Below, piece by piece: positions 16,704-25,589 of a DNA stretch of 50,752 nt. A program made the position numbers and the translations under genes. Source of the stretch: Ruminococcus sp. (GTDB lineage: Bacteria > Bacillota > Clostridia > Oscillospirales > Ruminococcaceae); the NCBI GenBank assembly GCA_017513795.1, contig JAFXEJ010000124.1:1-50752 (forward strand), given 5' to 3'. The notes beneath the pieces are model-generated. The model saw only the letters and a list, made by a program, of their open reading frames with translations. It was not told where the DNA came from and did not search any database. Position 1 is the stretch's first letter, and each line of letters starts with the position of its first letter.

Positions 16704-17480
16704 TTATAATTCCTCCGCAAAGTGACGCTGAAGTCTGTTGAAAACAAGACAGCCCAGTATCAGGAAGAACAAGCCGAATCCTATCGCCGATATCAGCGAA
16801 GAAAAATCTGGCATTGCCTTGTGATAAAGCACCGTTCTGTAGCACTCGATAACGTGCGTCATGGGATTGAGATTGAATACCGGCAGAAGCTCGTCCGGAA
16901 CAATTGATTTATCGTACATAATGGGCGTCATATACATCCACATCATGGAAAGGATTCCGAGGATATGCTCCATATCCCTGAAATAAACTGTCACGGCTGA
17001 GGTGAGCAGAGACATTCCGAGTGCCATGAGGTATTCCACCGCCATGATGACCGGCAGTGCAAGAAGCGCCACGAAATTGATTCCCGCACCGGTCACGATT
17101 ATTACCGCAAAAATTACAATGAAGCACAGCAGCATATTGACAAAACTGCTCGTTACATACGCTATTGGTATGACCATTCGTGGAAAGTATATCTTTTTTA
17201 TGAGGTCTTTCTGGGCGACTACCGAGGAGGCTCCCACCGTTATTGCGGAGGAAAAGAATATCCACGGGATAAGCGCAACAAAAAGATAAAGGTAGTAGCG
17301 CTCAATATTCGATTTGAGGATAAAGGAGAAAACTACCGTATATACCACAAGCTGCAGCAGGGGATTGATAAAGGTCCATAAAAAGCCAAGAACTGAGCCT
17401 TTATAGCGTCCTCTGAGGTCTTTTTTCACAAGGCTGAATATCATCTGCCTGTATGCATACAATTCCTTTATTGTATTCAT
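16704..17480 (-). CDS. wzm: Polysaccharide ABC exporter permease (ABC-2 type)
   Basis: This 258-residue protein has about six membrane helices and the family landmarks LKKDLRGRYKGSVLGFLW-type N-terminus (here VKKDLRGRYKGS), LIKKIYFPRMVIP in the middle and LNPMTHVIECYR near the C-terminus. It forms the channel of the Wzm/Wzt exporter for O-antigen- or teichoic-acid-like polymers. The ATG at 17480 is preceded by AAGGAG; a longer frame to 17507 crosses that site and is less likely. It is the first gene of the operon and follows a consensus promoter. Confidence 0.93.
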   Translation of the reverse strand: MNTIKELYAYRQMIFSLVKKDLRGRYKGSVLGFLWTFINPLLQLVVYTVVFSFILKSNIERYYLYLFVALIPWIFFSSAITVGASSVVAQKDLIKKIYFPRMVIPIAYVTSSFVNMLLCFIVIFAVIIVTGAGINFVALLALPVIMAVEYLMALGMSLLTSAVTVYFRDMEHILGILSMMWMYMTPIMYDKSIVPDELLPVFNLNPMTHVIECYRTVLYHKAMPDFSSLISAIGFGLFFLILGCLVFNRLQRHFAEEL

Positions 17481-17528
17481 TCTGAACTCCTTTTTTTGTG
17501 AAAGCATAATTTTCCATAGTATCTTTTA

Positions 17529-17558
17529 ATTATATCACAGCGTATAGTTCACTGTCAA
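17529..17558 (-). promoter_or_regulatory. Consensus sigma-A promoter of the polysaccharide operon
   Basis: On the minus strand TTGACA (17553-17558), an 18-base spacer and TATAAT (17529-17534). Both hexamers are perfect. The predicted start lies about 40 bases before the wzm ATG. I saw no other strong promoter inside the 13 kb operon. Confidence 0.85.
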
Positions 17559-17624
17559 TAGTAATATTGCCGAAAACTACGGCATAAAGCCAAATTAAAT
17601 TGTTTTGGATTTTTCTTTCCACGC

Positions 17625-17652
17625 AAAAAAAGACAGCCCTTTACGGACTGTC
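17625..17652 (-). terminator. Intrinsic terminator after the CNNM/CBS gene
   Basis: On the minus strand an 8-base stem (GACAGTCC with GGGCTGTC, one G-U pair) with loop GTAAA is followed by a run of seven T. The wobble pair is formed only in minus-strand RNA, which fixes the direction. Confidence 0.85.
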
Positions 17653-17719
17653 TCATACTGTCAGATAAGTTTAACTGCTGATGCAGTTTTATGCAAAGCA
17701 CATATTGATGTGTCTGTAC

Positions 17720-18985
17720 TTATTTCTCAGACTTTTTCTCATCCTGATCTCTCAGGATTTCAAGTATTATCTTCTCCACTGTCTGTTCATTTACAGCAGA
17801 CGCAGTTATGCGGAAAATACCTGTTTCAGCCATTTCTCCCGATTCCGGAATGCGTTCCATAACGTCAGTTACCCAGCCGCCTACAGTTGTATAATCCGTC
17901 TGGATAAGATCATCGTCAAGATCAAGCTGTTCAAGAAGCCGGCTGATACTCATATCACCGTCAACTTCATATTTATCGGGAGAGATCGTTCTTATAAGAC
18001 TTATTATCTCATCGGCTTCGTCGTAAATATCACCGACAAGCTCCTCGATTATATCCTCAAGCGTCACTATTCCCTTTGTTCCGCCGTACTGATCTGTTAC
18101 GACTGCAAGATGCACCTTTGATCTCTGCATATCACGCATAGTTTCGCTGATAAGCTTTGTATCAGCAATATGCGTTACATCCTGAATGATATCCCTGATA
18201 TCCGTTCCGCCGTCGATAAGCATTTTGAAAAACGCCTTGTTTGTTATCATTCCGACTATATCATCAAGACTTTTCTCGTAAACCGGCAGACGTGAATACA
18301 TCTCGGTAATGAAAAGCTCCTGTATTTCGTCAAGACTCATGCCGATTTCTACGCCGACAATTTTTACTCTTGGTATAAGTATCTCATTAACAGTGATCTC
18401 ATCGAATTCCAGTGCACTTTTTACAAGTTCGCTTTCCTGTTCCTCAATAACGCCCTGTTCCTCAATCTCGTCGATCATGTATTTGAGTTCGTCCTCAGTA
18501 ACGCTGGGTGATTCATCGCCGCCCTTTGAGATAAGCGAGGAAAGTCCGTTGAGCATTACAACAAAAGGCTTGAATAATACTACAAGAAACGCAAGCGGTG
18601 CCGCAAACATAAGCGCAAGCTTTTCAGCGTTTCTTTTAGCATAGGATTTAGGCAAAACTTCGCAGAATACAAGCACCAGAATTGTGACAACAACAGTTGA
18701 AACAGCCGCACCATTGCTTCCTATGATATTGATAAATATAACCGTGCTGACTGATGACGTTGCAATATTAACTATATTATTTCCGATAAGAACGGCTGTG
18801 AGCACATCATCGAACTTGTTTGCAAGTTTAAGCGCCCGTGCCGCTTTTTTGTTTCCCTGAGAAGCATAATTTTTCAGTCTCAGCTTGTTAACGCTCGAAT
18901 ATGCTGTTTCCGTACTTGAAAACAGTGCAGAGAAGATCATCATCACTACAACAAGTATAATTTTTCCTAAGTCAGAATTGTCCAT
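17720..18985 (-). CDS. CNNM/CBS-domain membrane protein (CorC/HlyC type)
   Basis: This 421-residue protein has the order typical of the hemolysin-C/CorB group: an N-terminal CNNM membrane domain with ALFSSTETAYSS (about residues 20-31) and VFCEVLPKSYAKRNAEKL (about 106-123), a paired CBS module (about 200-330, with ILIPRVKIVGVE and GTKGIVTLEDIIEELVGDI) and a C-terminal CorC_HlyC domain (about 350-410). Such proteins are linked to Mg2+/Co2+ homeostasis. The ATG at 18985 has GAAAGG upstream. It follows the Wzz-like gene after a terminator, so it may need its own weak promoter, which I could not define. Confidence 0.92.
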   Translation of the reverse strand: MDNSDLGKIILVVVMMIFSALFSSTETAYSSVNKLRLKNYASQGNKKAARALKLANKFDDVLTAVLIGNNIVNIATSSVSTVIFINIIGSNGAAVSTVVVTILVLVFCEVLPKSYAKRNAEKLALMFAAPLAFLVVLFKPFVVMLNGLSSLISKGGDESPSVTEDELKYMIDEIEEQGVIEEQESELVKSALEFDEITVNEILIPRVKIVGVEIGMSLDEIQELFITEMYSRLPVYEKSLDDIVGMITNKAFFKMLIDGGTDIRDIIQDVTHIADTKLISETMRDMQRSKVHLAVVTDQYGGTKGIVTLEDIIEELVGDIYDEADEIISLIRTISPDKYEVDGDMSISRLLEQLDLDDDLIQTDYTTVGGWVTDVMERIPESGEMAETGIFRITASAVNEQTVEKIILEILRDQDEKKSEK

Positions 18986-19010
18986 AATAAACCTTTCTAT
19001 AATAATTTTA

Positions 19011-19051
19011 AATCAAAGGACGCCCATTTTTACGGACGCCCATTTTTGATT
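19011..19051 (-). terminator. Terminator overlapping the stop of the Wzz-like gene
   Basis: Two GGACGCCC copies (19018-19025 and 19034-19041) pair with one another in minus-strand RNA through two G-U pairs, and outer AATCAAA/TTTGATT arms extend the stem into the stop codon. A T-rich tract follows. Confidence 0.75.
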
Positions 19052-20690
19052 ATTTGTTATTGTTCTTTGCTTTTCCGGAATTTTTCTTGTCACCGGATTT
19101 TTCTTCTGTCTTTTTTTCTTCCTTGACTTCTTTTTCTTTAGCTTCTGTTTCTTTTTCATCGCTGTCGTCATCATCATCGTCATCGTCAGGACCATCAGCC
19201 TTTTTCTTAACAGCATTTTTGCCGTTTTCTTCCTTGATAGCATAAATAAATGCCGCAACAATAAGGAAAACTACTGTTAATGCTTCAACTGCGATAATAG
19301 GCATAACTGAGCTTTTCAGAATATTCTTAATGATCTCTGACTGTGAATTTACAGCCGGAACAAGAACCTTATATGCATTTGCAAATTCTTCTGTTTCGTA
19401 ATACTGCTCAGAAGCAATTCTTGTTATCTCAACAAGACGAGTAAACTTATCATTAAGCTTTTTAAGCTCGCCCTCTGTATACGCTGCCATTTCAGGAGTT
19501 CCTTCCTTGCCCTTTGCAAGACCGTCTCTGCGCTGAGTATACATATTGATTTCCTGCTTTACATTAGCAAGATTTGTTGCCACGTCATCATAACGCTCAA
19601 CAAGTCTGTCGTACTGCTCTGAACTCTGTGTAAGCTGCTGATTTGTTGTTCCATCAAGGCTGTTCATTACAAGAACAGTATCCTTTTTATAAGAATCAAT
19701 CGCTGTCTTGAGGTTTGCAAGTCTTTCAGTGTAAGCATTCTTCTGACGTGTAAGCTCGTCGATATTGTACTGATAGTATGCAATAGTTGCAACCTTGTCT
19801 CTTGTTACGTTATTTACTGTAACGTAAGAAGAAATTCTTGCAAGGTCAATTTTCTTCAATGCGTCAATGGACTGTGAAATATCGTCAAATGTATAACCTG
19901 TAAGACCTTCTTCACCTGCTACGCCTGTTTCCTTTGAACGGAAATGGCTTGAATCTGTACGGGAAATTGTTCTTACATAATCATCAAGTGAATTGAGATT
20001 TACTCTGAACAGATCAACAGCTTCGCTGTAGTCGTAATCCATGTAGCTTACAGCAGAAAGTGCCTGACCGAGTGAATGATTGTAACCGTACTGATCAAAG
20101 AAGTAGTCACGGTAATTATTGAGAATTGTATTGAATACCTGAACCGCTTTTTCTCTGGGAATTTCAGTTTCTCCGTAATCAAACTTTACCTTGAACTGTG
20201 TGGGGTAATATGTTACATCAAGCATAGCCTGAGCTGCTGAAAGGTTTCCGCTCTGTGCCTTTTCGTAAACACTCTGATATGTTGTTATTCTATCAATTAT
20301 ATCTGAAGGAATAACTCCCTCGAAAGTAATTGCATTTCTTACTGCGTCCGCCTTTTCAATATCGACATCATTTTCGATAAGGGCATCTGAAATAACCTGA
20401 ACATTCTTTACAGAATTGATGTCAAATGTATTTCCTGCCGGATCAAGACCTTTTTCAATACCATCGTAATTAAAGCTGATAAGCGCTCTGAAAGGAGCTT
20501 TGTTTCTGATTACCTTTATTGTATTGATTCCTGCAACGCTTACAAAAGCGATAACAGCAATAATAATCCATGGAAGGAAATATTTTTTCAGACCTCTCCC
20601 AAGACTTGATAATGTCAATACGACATTTTCTTTGTCATCTGAATCATTTTTTATTGTAACATTAAGGTTACGTTCTTCGTTCTTAGACAT
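19050..20690 (-). CDS. Wzz-like polysaccharide co-polymerase/chain-length protein
   Basis: This 546-residue protein has a membrane helix near the N-terminus (about residues 37-58), a large outside part (about 60-480) rich in helices, including long heptad-like stretches after LTRQKNAYTERLANLKTAI, and a second membrane helix (about 477-500). The layout is that of PCP proteins that set glycan chain length. The C-terminal 50 residues are charged: a run of eight Asp, then a Lys/Glu tail. No tyrosine kinase or PxxG-like signature neighbour was seen, so it is an orphan. I chose the ATG at 20690 with GGAGG 7 bases upstream over a start 46 codons earlier, because the promoter lies between them. Confidence 0.7.
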   Translation of the reverse strand: MSKNEERNLNVTIKNDSDDKENVVLTLSSLGRGLKKYFLPWIIIAVIAFVSVAGINTIKVIRNKAPFRALISFNYDGIEKGLDPAGNTFDINSVKNVQVISDALIENDVDIEKADAVRNAITFEGVIPSDIIDRITTYQSVYEKAQSGNLSAAQAMLDVTYYPTQFKVKFDYGETEIPREKAVQVFNTILNNYRDYFFDQYGYNHSLGQALSAVSYMDYDYSEAVDLFRVNLNSLDDYVRTISRTDSSHFRSKETGVAGEEGLTGYTFDDISQSIDALKKIDLARISSYVTVNNVTRDKVATIAYYQYNIDELTRQKNAYTERLANLKTAIDSYKKDTVLVMNSLDGTTNQQLTQSSEQYDRLVERYDDVATNLANVKQEINMYTQRRDGLAKGKEGTPEMAAYTEGELKKLNDKFTRLVEITRIASEQYYETEEFANAYKVLVPAVNSQSEIIKNILKSSVMPIIAVEALTVVFLIVAAFIYAIKEENGKNAVKKKADGPDDDDDDDDSDEKETEAKEKEVKEEKKTEEKSGDKKNSGKAKNNNK

Positions 20691-20757
20691 TTTATCCTCC
20701 GTTTTCTTTGTATCATTCTGCTTTTTTGCAGCAGAAACAGCTTTTTTTCCACATGAT

Positions 20758-20786
20758 ATTATAACACTATTTGCCCTTAACGTCAA
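20758..20786 (-). promoter_or_regulatory. Sigma-A promoter of the Wzz-like gene
   Basis: On the minus strand TTGACG (20781-20786), a 17-base spacer and TATAAT (20758-20763). The leader before the ATG at 20690 is about 60 bases, and an in-frame start further upstream would lie inside this promoter. Confidence 0.8.
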
Positions 20787-20866
20787 TGTTTTTTTCATAC
20801 CTCGCAGTATTTTCCAGTATTTAGCCAAATATTCACAATAGCGAACTTAACGATTTGCCAAAATCA

Positions 20867-20906
20867 ACAAAGACAGCAGACTGATTTTCTCAGCTGCCGT
20901 CTTTGT
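20867..20906 (-). terminator. Terminator of the glmM-GH43 operon
   Basis: Arms 20867-20879 and 20894-20906 form a 13-base stem that is fully paired (one G-U) only in minus-strand RNA. The minus-strand tail after it is T-rich (TTGATTTT). Confidence 0.75.
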
Positions 20907-20912
20907 GTTTTT

Positions 20913-22382
20913 TTATGAAAGTGTTATATCTCTCAGCGATGTTTCACCGCTGCCATGATATACCAGATATACCGGATGAATTCCGTCCGGAATTCTTGTG
21001 TCAGCTGTGATCGCACACCACTGTTCAGACGGCGAAACTGATATTTCTCCGAGCTTTTCTCCGCCTATCTCAGTGTATACTTCAAATGCTCCTGTACCTG
21101 TTCCACGGACGGTAAGAGTTATACTCTTATTGCCGGAGAAATCAAAATACTTGAAGCCGATGAGCGTATTATCAGCTATTTCAGCGATAAAGCGTTCATT
21201 GTCCGCATGATTCACATTCGGGAAGCTGTCTGTGAAGATTCGGTTTGAGCCGTGCGGCATATTTCCGTTGGTAATATAGCAGGCGATAGGTGCCGGATAA
21301 GTTCCCTTACCGGAAAGAGGTCCGTCGTTAAGTCCGCACGAAGTCATTTCCGCCTGTTTTATACTTCCGTCAGCTTCAATGGTGATCTTCTCCGCACACG
21401 CCTGTCGGCTGTAGTCGGATTTATGTGTAAGTCTGTGGTAGAACACATACCACTGACCGTTTATTTCAATGATACTTCCATGAGTTGTTCCTGTCATGTT
21501 CATGCGGGTTTCTTCGGTAACGCCGTTTACGCCCACATCGCCGTTGGAAACAAGAGTTCCTCCGAAAACGAAATCACGGTCAGGATAGTCGCTTACCGCA
21601 TAGCAAAGCTCGTGATTCTTCTGTGTGGAGAACACGAAATAATACTTGTCTCCGACCTTTCTCATGGAGCTTGCTTCAAAGAATTCATGACCGCCGAAAT
21701 CAGCTTCATACGGAATAATATGCTGCGGCTCACCCTTTACCGTGAGCATATCGTCCTCCAGAACGACCATGCATGCACCATTTACATTGTCCGGTGTGCC
21801 AAGAATTTCCTCAGCTGTCTTGTTGTAACGCTTCTGGACTTCCGCAAGCTTTTCGCTGTCAGCCGCAAGAACATCATTCGGTTCATCCATATACTGAGTT
21901 CCGTAGTAAATGCGGATAGTTCCACCGTCGTTGAAGGCGCACGGATCAAAGCATACATACTTTTTCATGGGAGTGCCGTCGGGATAGTGAACATATCCGA
22001 GATACTCATATTTTCCAGCCGGAGTATCGCACACTGCAACGGCTATGGGACCGTAATATCCTCCGAAGCCCCAGTTTCCGGACATGCAGTAATAGAGATA
22101 AAATTTTCCGTCGTTGCCCTGAACTACGTCGGGAGCATACATATACGGACGCTCACCGTAGTCGGGATCCTGTTCTGCCCTGTAGATAACGCCCTCGCAT
22201 CTCCAGTCGGAAAGGTCATCCACGGGCGCAGAATATACCGTATAATCGCCCATGCAGAATGTCTCTCCGCCCTCGTTATCGTGAGAACCGTAGAGATACA
22301 CCCTGTCACCGAAAATATGCGGTTCGCCGTCAGGAATATGCTCATAAAGAGGCAAAAAAGGATTATATACCTGTTTTTTCAT
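20913..22382 (-). CDS. Glycoside hydrolase family 43 protein, cytoplasmic
   Basis: This 489-residue enzyme has a five-bladed propeller domain (about residues 1-340) and a C-terminal beta domain (about 370-489). GH43 landmarks are IPDGEPHIFGDRVYLYGSHD at the N-terminus, YMYAPDVV in the middle and GGHEFFEASSMRK for the acid residue. The position of the usual ADP base motif reads GEP, so the base may be Glu or a nearby Asp, a trait I believe is shared by a subgroup of gut GH43 proteins. There is no signal peptide, so it should act on imported arabino- or xylo-oligosaccharides inside the cell. It begins 10 bases after glmM with GAGGG as RBS, so the two are co-transcribed. Confidence 0.9.
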   Translation of the reverse strand: MKKQVYNPFLPLYEHIPDGEPHIFGDRVYLYGSHDNEGGETFCMGDYTVYSAPVDDLSDWRCEGVIYRAEQDPDYGERPYMYAPDVVQGNDGKFYLYYCMSGNWGFGGYYGPIAVAVCDTPAGKYEYLGYVHYPDGTPMKKYVCFDPCAFNDGGTIRIYYGTQYMDEPNDVLAADSEKLAEVQKRYNKTAEEILGTPDNVNGACMVVLEDDMLTVKGEPQHIIPYEADFGGHEFFEASSMRKVGDKYYFVFSTQKNHELCYAVSDYPDRDFVFGGTLVSNGDVGVNGVTEETRMNMTGTTHGSIIEINGQWYVFYHRLTHKSDYSRQACAEKITIEADGSIKQAEMTSCGLNDGPLSGKGTYPAPIACYITNGNMPHGSNRIFTDSFPNVNHADNERFIAEIADNTLIGFKYFDFSGNKSITLTVRGTGTGAFEVYTEIGGEKLGEISVSPSEQWCAITADTRIPDGIHPVYLVYHGSGETSLRDITLS

Positions 22383-22392
22383 AAAATCACCC

Positions 22393-23778
22393 TCAGATAG
22401 TGTGTCCGTTTCTTTTCATAACGTCAATAACCTTGTTTACATAAGTGCGGCAGACATCCTCGTTTTCAGCCTCGACCATTACACGGACAAGCGGCTCTGT
22501 ACCGCTTTCACGGACGAGTATTCTTCCGGATGTTCCAAGTACCTCAGCTGCTTCTTCAACAGCCGCCTTTACATCGGGATCGTTCTGAGCTGCGCTCTTA
22601 TCCTTGACTTTTACGTTTTCAAGTACCTGCGGATATACCACGAAAGGTGCTGCAAGCTCGCTGAGAGTCTTCTCTCTTGCCATGATAACTTCCATTATCT
22701 TCAGGCTTGTAAGGATTCCGTCACCCGTTGATGCGTATTTCGAGAAAATTATATGTCCGGACTGCTCTCCGCCGAGACGACAGCCGTTTTCCTTCATGTA
22801 TTCGTAAACATACTTGTCGCCTACAGCTGTTTTTGCATAGCCGATTCCGATTTCATCGAATGCCTTGTAAAGTCCGAAGTTAGACATAACCGTTGTTACA
22901 ACTGTATTTGCAAGAAGCTTTCCTCTTTCCTTCATGTATCTTCCATAAATATAGAGGATATGATCGCCGTTGATGACATTTCCCTTCTCATCAACGCAGA
23001 GACAGCGGTCTGCGTCGCCGTCGTATGCAAATCCGGCGTCAAGTCCGTTATCTACAACGAATTTCTGAAGTCCCTCGATATGCGTAGAACCTGCGTCCAT
23101 GTTGATATTTGTTCCGTCCGGCTGTGCGTTGATAACGTATGTCTCTGCGCCGAGAGCGTCAAAAACAGCTTTTGCGATATTCCATGAAGCTCCGTTTGCG
23201 CAGTCAAGACCGATTTTCTTTCCACGGAATGAATATACACCCAGTGAAATAAGATAGCCTATATAACGATTTCTGCCTGAAATATAGTCAACAGTCCTTC
23301 CTATTTCCGCATCGTGTGCATAGGGGAGTTCCCTCCATTCCTGACCGAAGACATTGAGATTTCCGTCAAGATATGCTTCAACAAGCTCGATGACTTCATC
23401 TTCCATTTTTTCGCCCTTGCCGTTGATAAGCTTGAGTCCGTTATCGTAATACGGATTATGGCTTGCGGAAATCATGATAGCGCAGTCAAATCCGTCAACA
23501 CGGGAAATGTACGCTACTGACGGCGTTGTTGTAACGTGAAGCAGATATGCGTCTGCGCCCGATGCCGTAAGTCCGCCTACGAGACTGTATTCAAACATAT
23601 AGCTTGAACGTCTTGTATCCTTTCCGATAAGCACACGGGGAGCTGAATTATCTCCATTCTGTTTTTTTATTTCCTTGTAGTACCATCCTAAAAAACGGCC
23701 TACCTTAAAAGCGTGATCTGCGGTCAGATTTTCATTTGCAGTTCCTCTGAATCCATCTGTTCCAAAATATTTACCCAA
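22393..23778 (-). CDS. glmM: Phosphoglucosamine mutase
   Basis: GlmM converts glucosamine-6-phosphate to glucosamine-1-phosphate for UDP-GlcNAc, peptidoglycan and glycan synthesis. All active-site loops are intact: FGTDGFRG (about residues 5-12), the phosphoserine loop ISASHNP (about 103-109), metal loop DGDADR (about 254-259), sugar loop GGEQSGH and phosphate loop RESGTEP. At 461 residues it is of usual length. It starts with TTG at 23778 with AAGGAG 9 bases upstream. The gene is first in an operon with the GH43 gene. It serves as the reference for the degenerate paralogue at 44896-46266. Confidence 0.97.
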   Translation of the reverse strand: MGKYFGTDGFRGTANENLTADHAFKVGRFLGWYYKEIKKQNGDNSAPRVLIGKDTRRSSYMFEYSLVGGLTASGADAYLLHVTTTPSVAYISRVDGFDCAIMISASHNPYYDNGLKLINGKGEKMEDEVIELVEAYLDGNLNVFGQEWRELPYAHDAEIGRTVDYISGRNRYIGYLISLGVYSFRGKKIGLDCANGASWNIAKAVFDALGAETYVINAQPDGTNINMDAGSTHIEGLQKFVVDNGLDAGFAYDGDADRCLCVDEKGNVINGDHILYIYGRYMKERGKLLANTVVTTVMSNFGLYKAFDEIGIGYAKTAVGDKYVYEYMKENGCRLGGEQSGHIIFSKYASTGDGILTSLKIMEVIMAREKTLSELAAPFVVYPQVLENVKVKDKSAAQNDPDVKAAVEEAAEVLGTSGRILVRESGTEPLVRVMVEAENEDVCRTYVNKVIDVMKRNGHTI

Positions 23779-23813
23779 ATCGTTATACTCCTTACATTAT
23801 GTAGTCTGTTTCC

Positions 23814-23866
23814 TCCGGAATAACTCCGGATGTTTTAATTATAACATCTATCAAGTTAATAGTCAA
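23814..23866 (-). promoter_or_regulatory. glmM promoter and 5'-terminal stem-loop
   Basis: On the minus strand TTGACT (23861-23866), 17 bases, TATAAT (23838-23843). Transcription should begin near 23831, and a TCCGGA-N5-TCCGGA stem-loop (23814-23830) then lies at the very 5' end of the message. Such end-stems can protect mRNA; this function is inferred. Confidence 0.75.
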
Positions 23867-23907
23867 TGCTTTTTTGAAATTCCTTCCGGAAATTTGCATA
23901 AAATTAT

Positions 23908-23936
23908 AGACAGATAAAAAAATTTATGATATAATA
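23908..23936 (+). promoter_or_regulatory. Sigma-A promoter of the beta-CASP metallo-RNase gene
   Basis: TAGACA (23908-23913), a 17-base spacer and TATAAT (23931-23936). It is back-to-back with the glmM promoter, 42 bases away, making a compact divergent region. Confidence 0.8.
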
Positions 23937-23990
23937 TCAATAGAAATTTATTGGGAGACAGCATCCCTAATGAAAGCAGAGGTTTTTTCT

Positions 23991-25589
23991 ATGAAAATGA
24001 TGTTTATCGGCGCAACACATGAAGTTACAGGCAGCTGCACTTATATCGAAGCATGCGGAAAGCGATTTCTGGTGGATTTCGGAATGCAGCAGGGAGAGGA
24101 TATTTACGAAAATGTGAAGATTCCGACTGCTCCTGGAAATATAGATTTTGTACTTCTTACACACGCTCATATCGACCACTCCGGACTTCTTCCGCTTCTT
24201 GCAGCCGGCGGCTTCAAGGGCGAAATACACGCTACTGAAGCTACCACAAATCTGTGCAATGTTATGCTTCGTGACAGCGCCCACATTCAGGAATTCGAAG
24301 CTGAATGGCGCAACAGAAAGGGTAAAAGAAAGGGCAGCGAGGAATACATCCCTCTCTACACCATGGAGGACGCTCTTACTGCAATTTCACTTTTCCATCC
24401 CCACAAATATGATGCTCCCTTCGAAATCTGCGAGGGCGTGACTGTTTCCTTCCGTGACGCAGGACATCTTCTCGGTTCTTCCAGCATTATTGTGACTATC
24501 ACCGAAAACGGTGTTACGAAAAAGCTTGTATTCTCCGGCGATCTTGGCAATACCGAACAGCCGCTTATCCGTGATCCTCAGCTTATTGACTCCGCTGACT
24601 ATGTACTTATTGAATCCACATATGGCAGCAGAAATCACAACAAGCCGGCTGATTATGTTACCGCTCTTGCTGAGGTTCTTCAGAGAACCTTTGACCGTGG
24701 AGGAAATGTCATCATTCCGTCCTTCGCTGTCGGCAGAACTCAGGAAATGCTCTATTTCATCAGAAAAATCAAAGATCAGAAGCTTATAAAGGGTCATGAT
24801 AATTTCCCTGTTTATGTGGACAGCCCTCTTGCTATCGAAGCAACTGATATTTTCATCAGCAACCGTGAAAGCTGCTACGACGAGGAGGCTATCTCCTATG
24901 TAAGACAGGGTATCAATCCCATTGCTTTCGAGAATCTTATAAGAGCCGTTAGCAGCGACGATTCAAAGGCTATCAACAACGACAACCGCCCGAAGGTTAT
25001 TATCTCAGCCAGCGGTATGTGCGAAGCCGGCCGTGTAAAGCATCACCTCAAGCACAATCTCTGGAGACGTGAATGTACTATCCTTTTCGTTGGCTATCAG
25101 GCTGGAAATACTCTCGGCAGAAGCCTTATCGAAGGTGCTAAGAAAGTACGTCTTTTCGGCGAGCCTATCAACGTTGCCGCAGAAATTTTACAGCTTCCCG
25201 GCGTAAGCGGCCACGCTGATTCCAACGGTCTTATCAACTGGGCAGGCGCTATCAAGGGCGTAAAGAAATTCTTTGTAAACCATGGTGAGGATGCAGCCGC
25301 TGACGGTCTTGCTGAAAGACTTCGTGAAGAACTCGGCGCAGATGTCTACATCCCCTACAGCGGTGCGGAATTCGACATCGCAGAGGGAGTTGTGACTGTT
25401 GACGCTCAGCCTGTACTTATCCCTAAGAAGAAGCGCAATACTTCCAACCTGAACGAGAATTACTCACGCCTTTTAGACGCTTCACAGCGCCTTGCAGAAC
25501 TTATAAAAGCTTCGGACGGCAGAACAAATTCCGATATGCGCAAGCTTACTGACGCTATCAATGCACTCTGCGACGACTGGCAGCTTTAA
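23991..25589 (+). CDS. Beta-CASP metallo-beta-lactamase RNase (CPSF/TTHA0252-like)
   Basis: This 532-residue protein combines a metallo-beta-lactamase fold with an inserted beta-CASP domain. Visible motifs: THAHIDHSG (about residues 57-65), GHLLGSSS, FSGDLGN, IESTYGSR, then beta-CASP motifs GRTQEML, ISASGMCEAGR and VSGHAD at the end. These residues bind two zinc ions and support endo- or exonuclease action on RNA. It is not RNase J (different N-terminus, shorter). I chose ATG 23991 since AGAGG lies 8 bases upstream and homologues begin at that residue; an ATG at 23970 adds seven residues. It is one of only two plus-strand genes. Confidence 0.92.
   Translation: MKMMFIGATHEVTGSCTYIEACGKRFLVDFGMQQGEDIYENVKIPTAPGNIDFVLLTHAHIDHSGLLPLLAAGGFKGEIHATEATTNLCNVMLRDSAHIQEFEAEWRNRKGKRKGSEEYIPLYTMEDALTAISLFHPHKYDAPFEICEGVTVSFRDAGHLLGSSSIIVTITENGVTKKLVFSGDLGNTEQPLIRDPQLIDSADYVLIESTYGSRNHNKPADYVTALAEVLQRTFDRGGNVIIPSFAVGRTQEMLYFIRKIKDQKLIKGHDNFPVYVDSPLAIEATDIFISNRESCYDEEAISYVRQGINPIAFENLIRAVSSDDSKAINNDNRPKVIISASGMCEAGRVKHHLKHNLWRRECTILFVGYQAGNTLGRSLIEGAKKVRLFGEPINVAAEILQLPGVSGHADSNGLINWAGAIKGVKKFFVNHGEDAAADGLAERLREELGADVYIPYSGAEFDIAEGVVTVDAQPVLIPKKKRNTSNLNENYSRLLDASQRLAELIKASDGRTNSDMRKLTDAINALCDDWQL

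Noticed and set aside
19140-19200. Phase-variable tract in the Wzz-like gene
   Set aside because: The tract is built of triplets, so slippage keeps the frame; it can change length but not switch the gene off.
21252-22400. A 382-codon plus-strand open frame
   Set aside because: It lies antisense to the clear GH43 gene, has no RBS and no recognisable motif; it is a by-product of codon use on the other strand.
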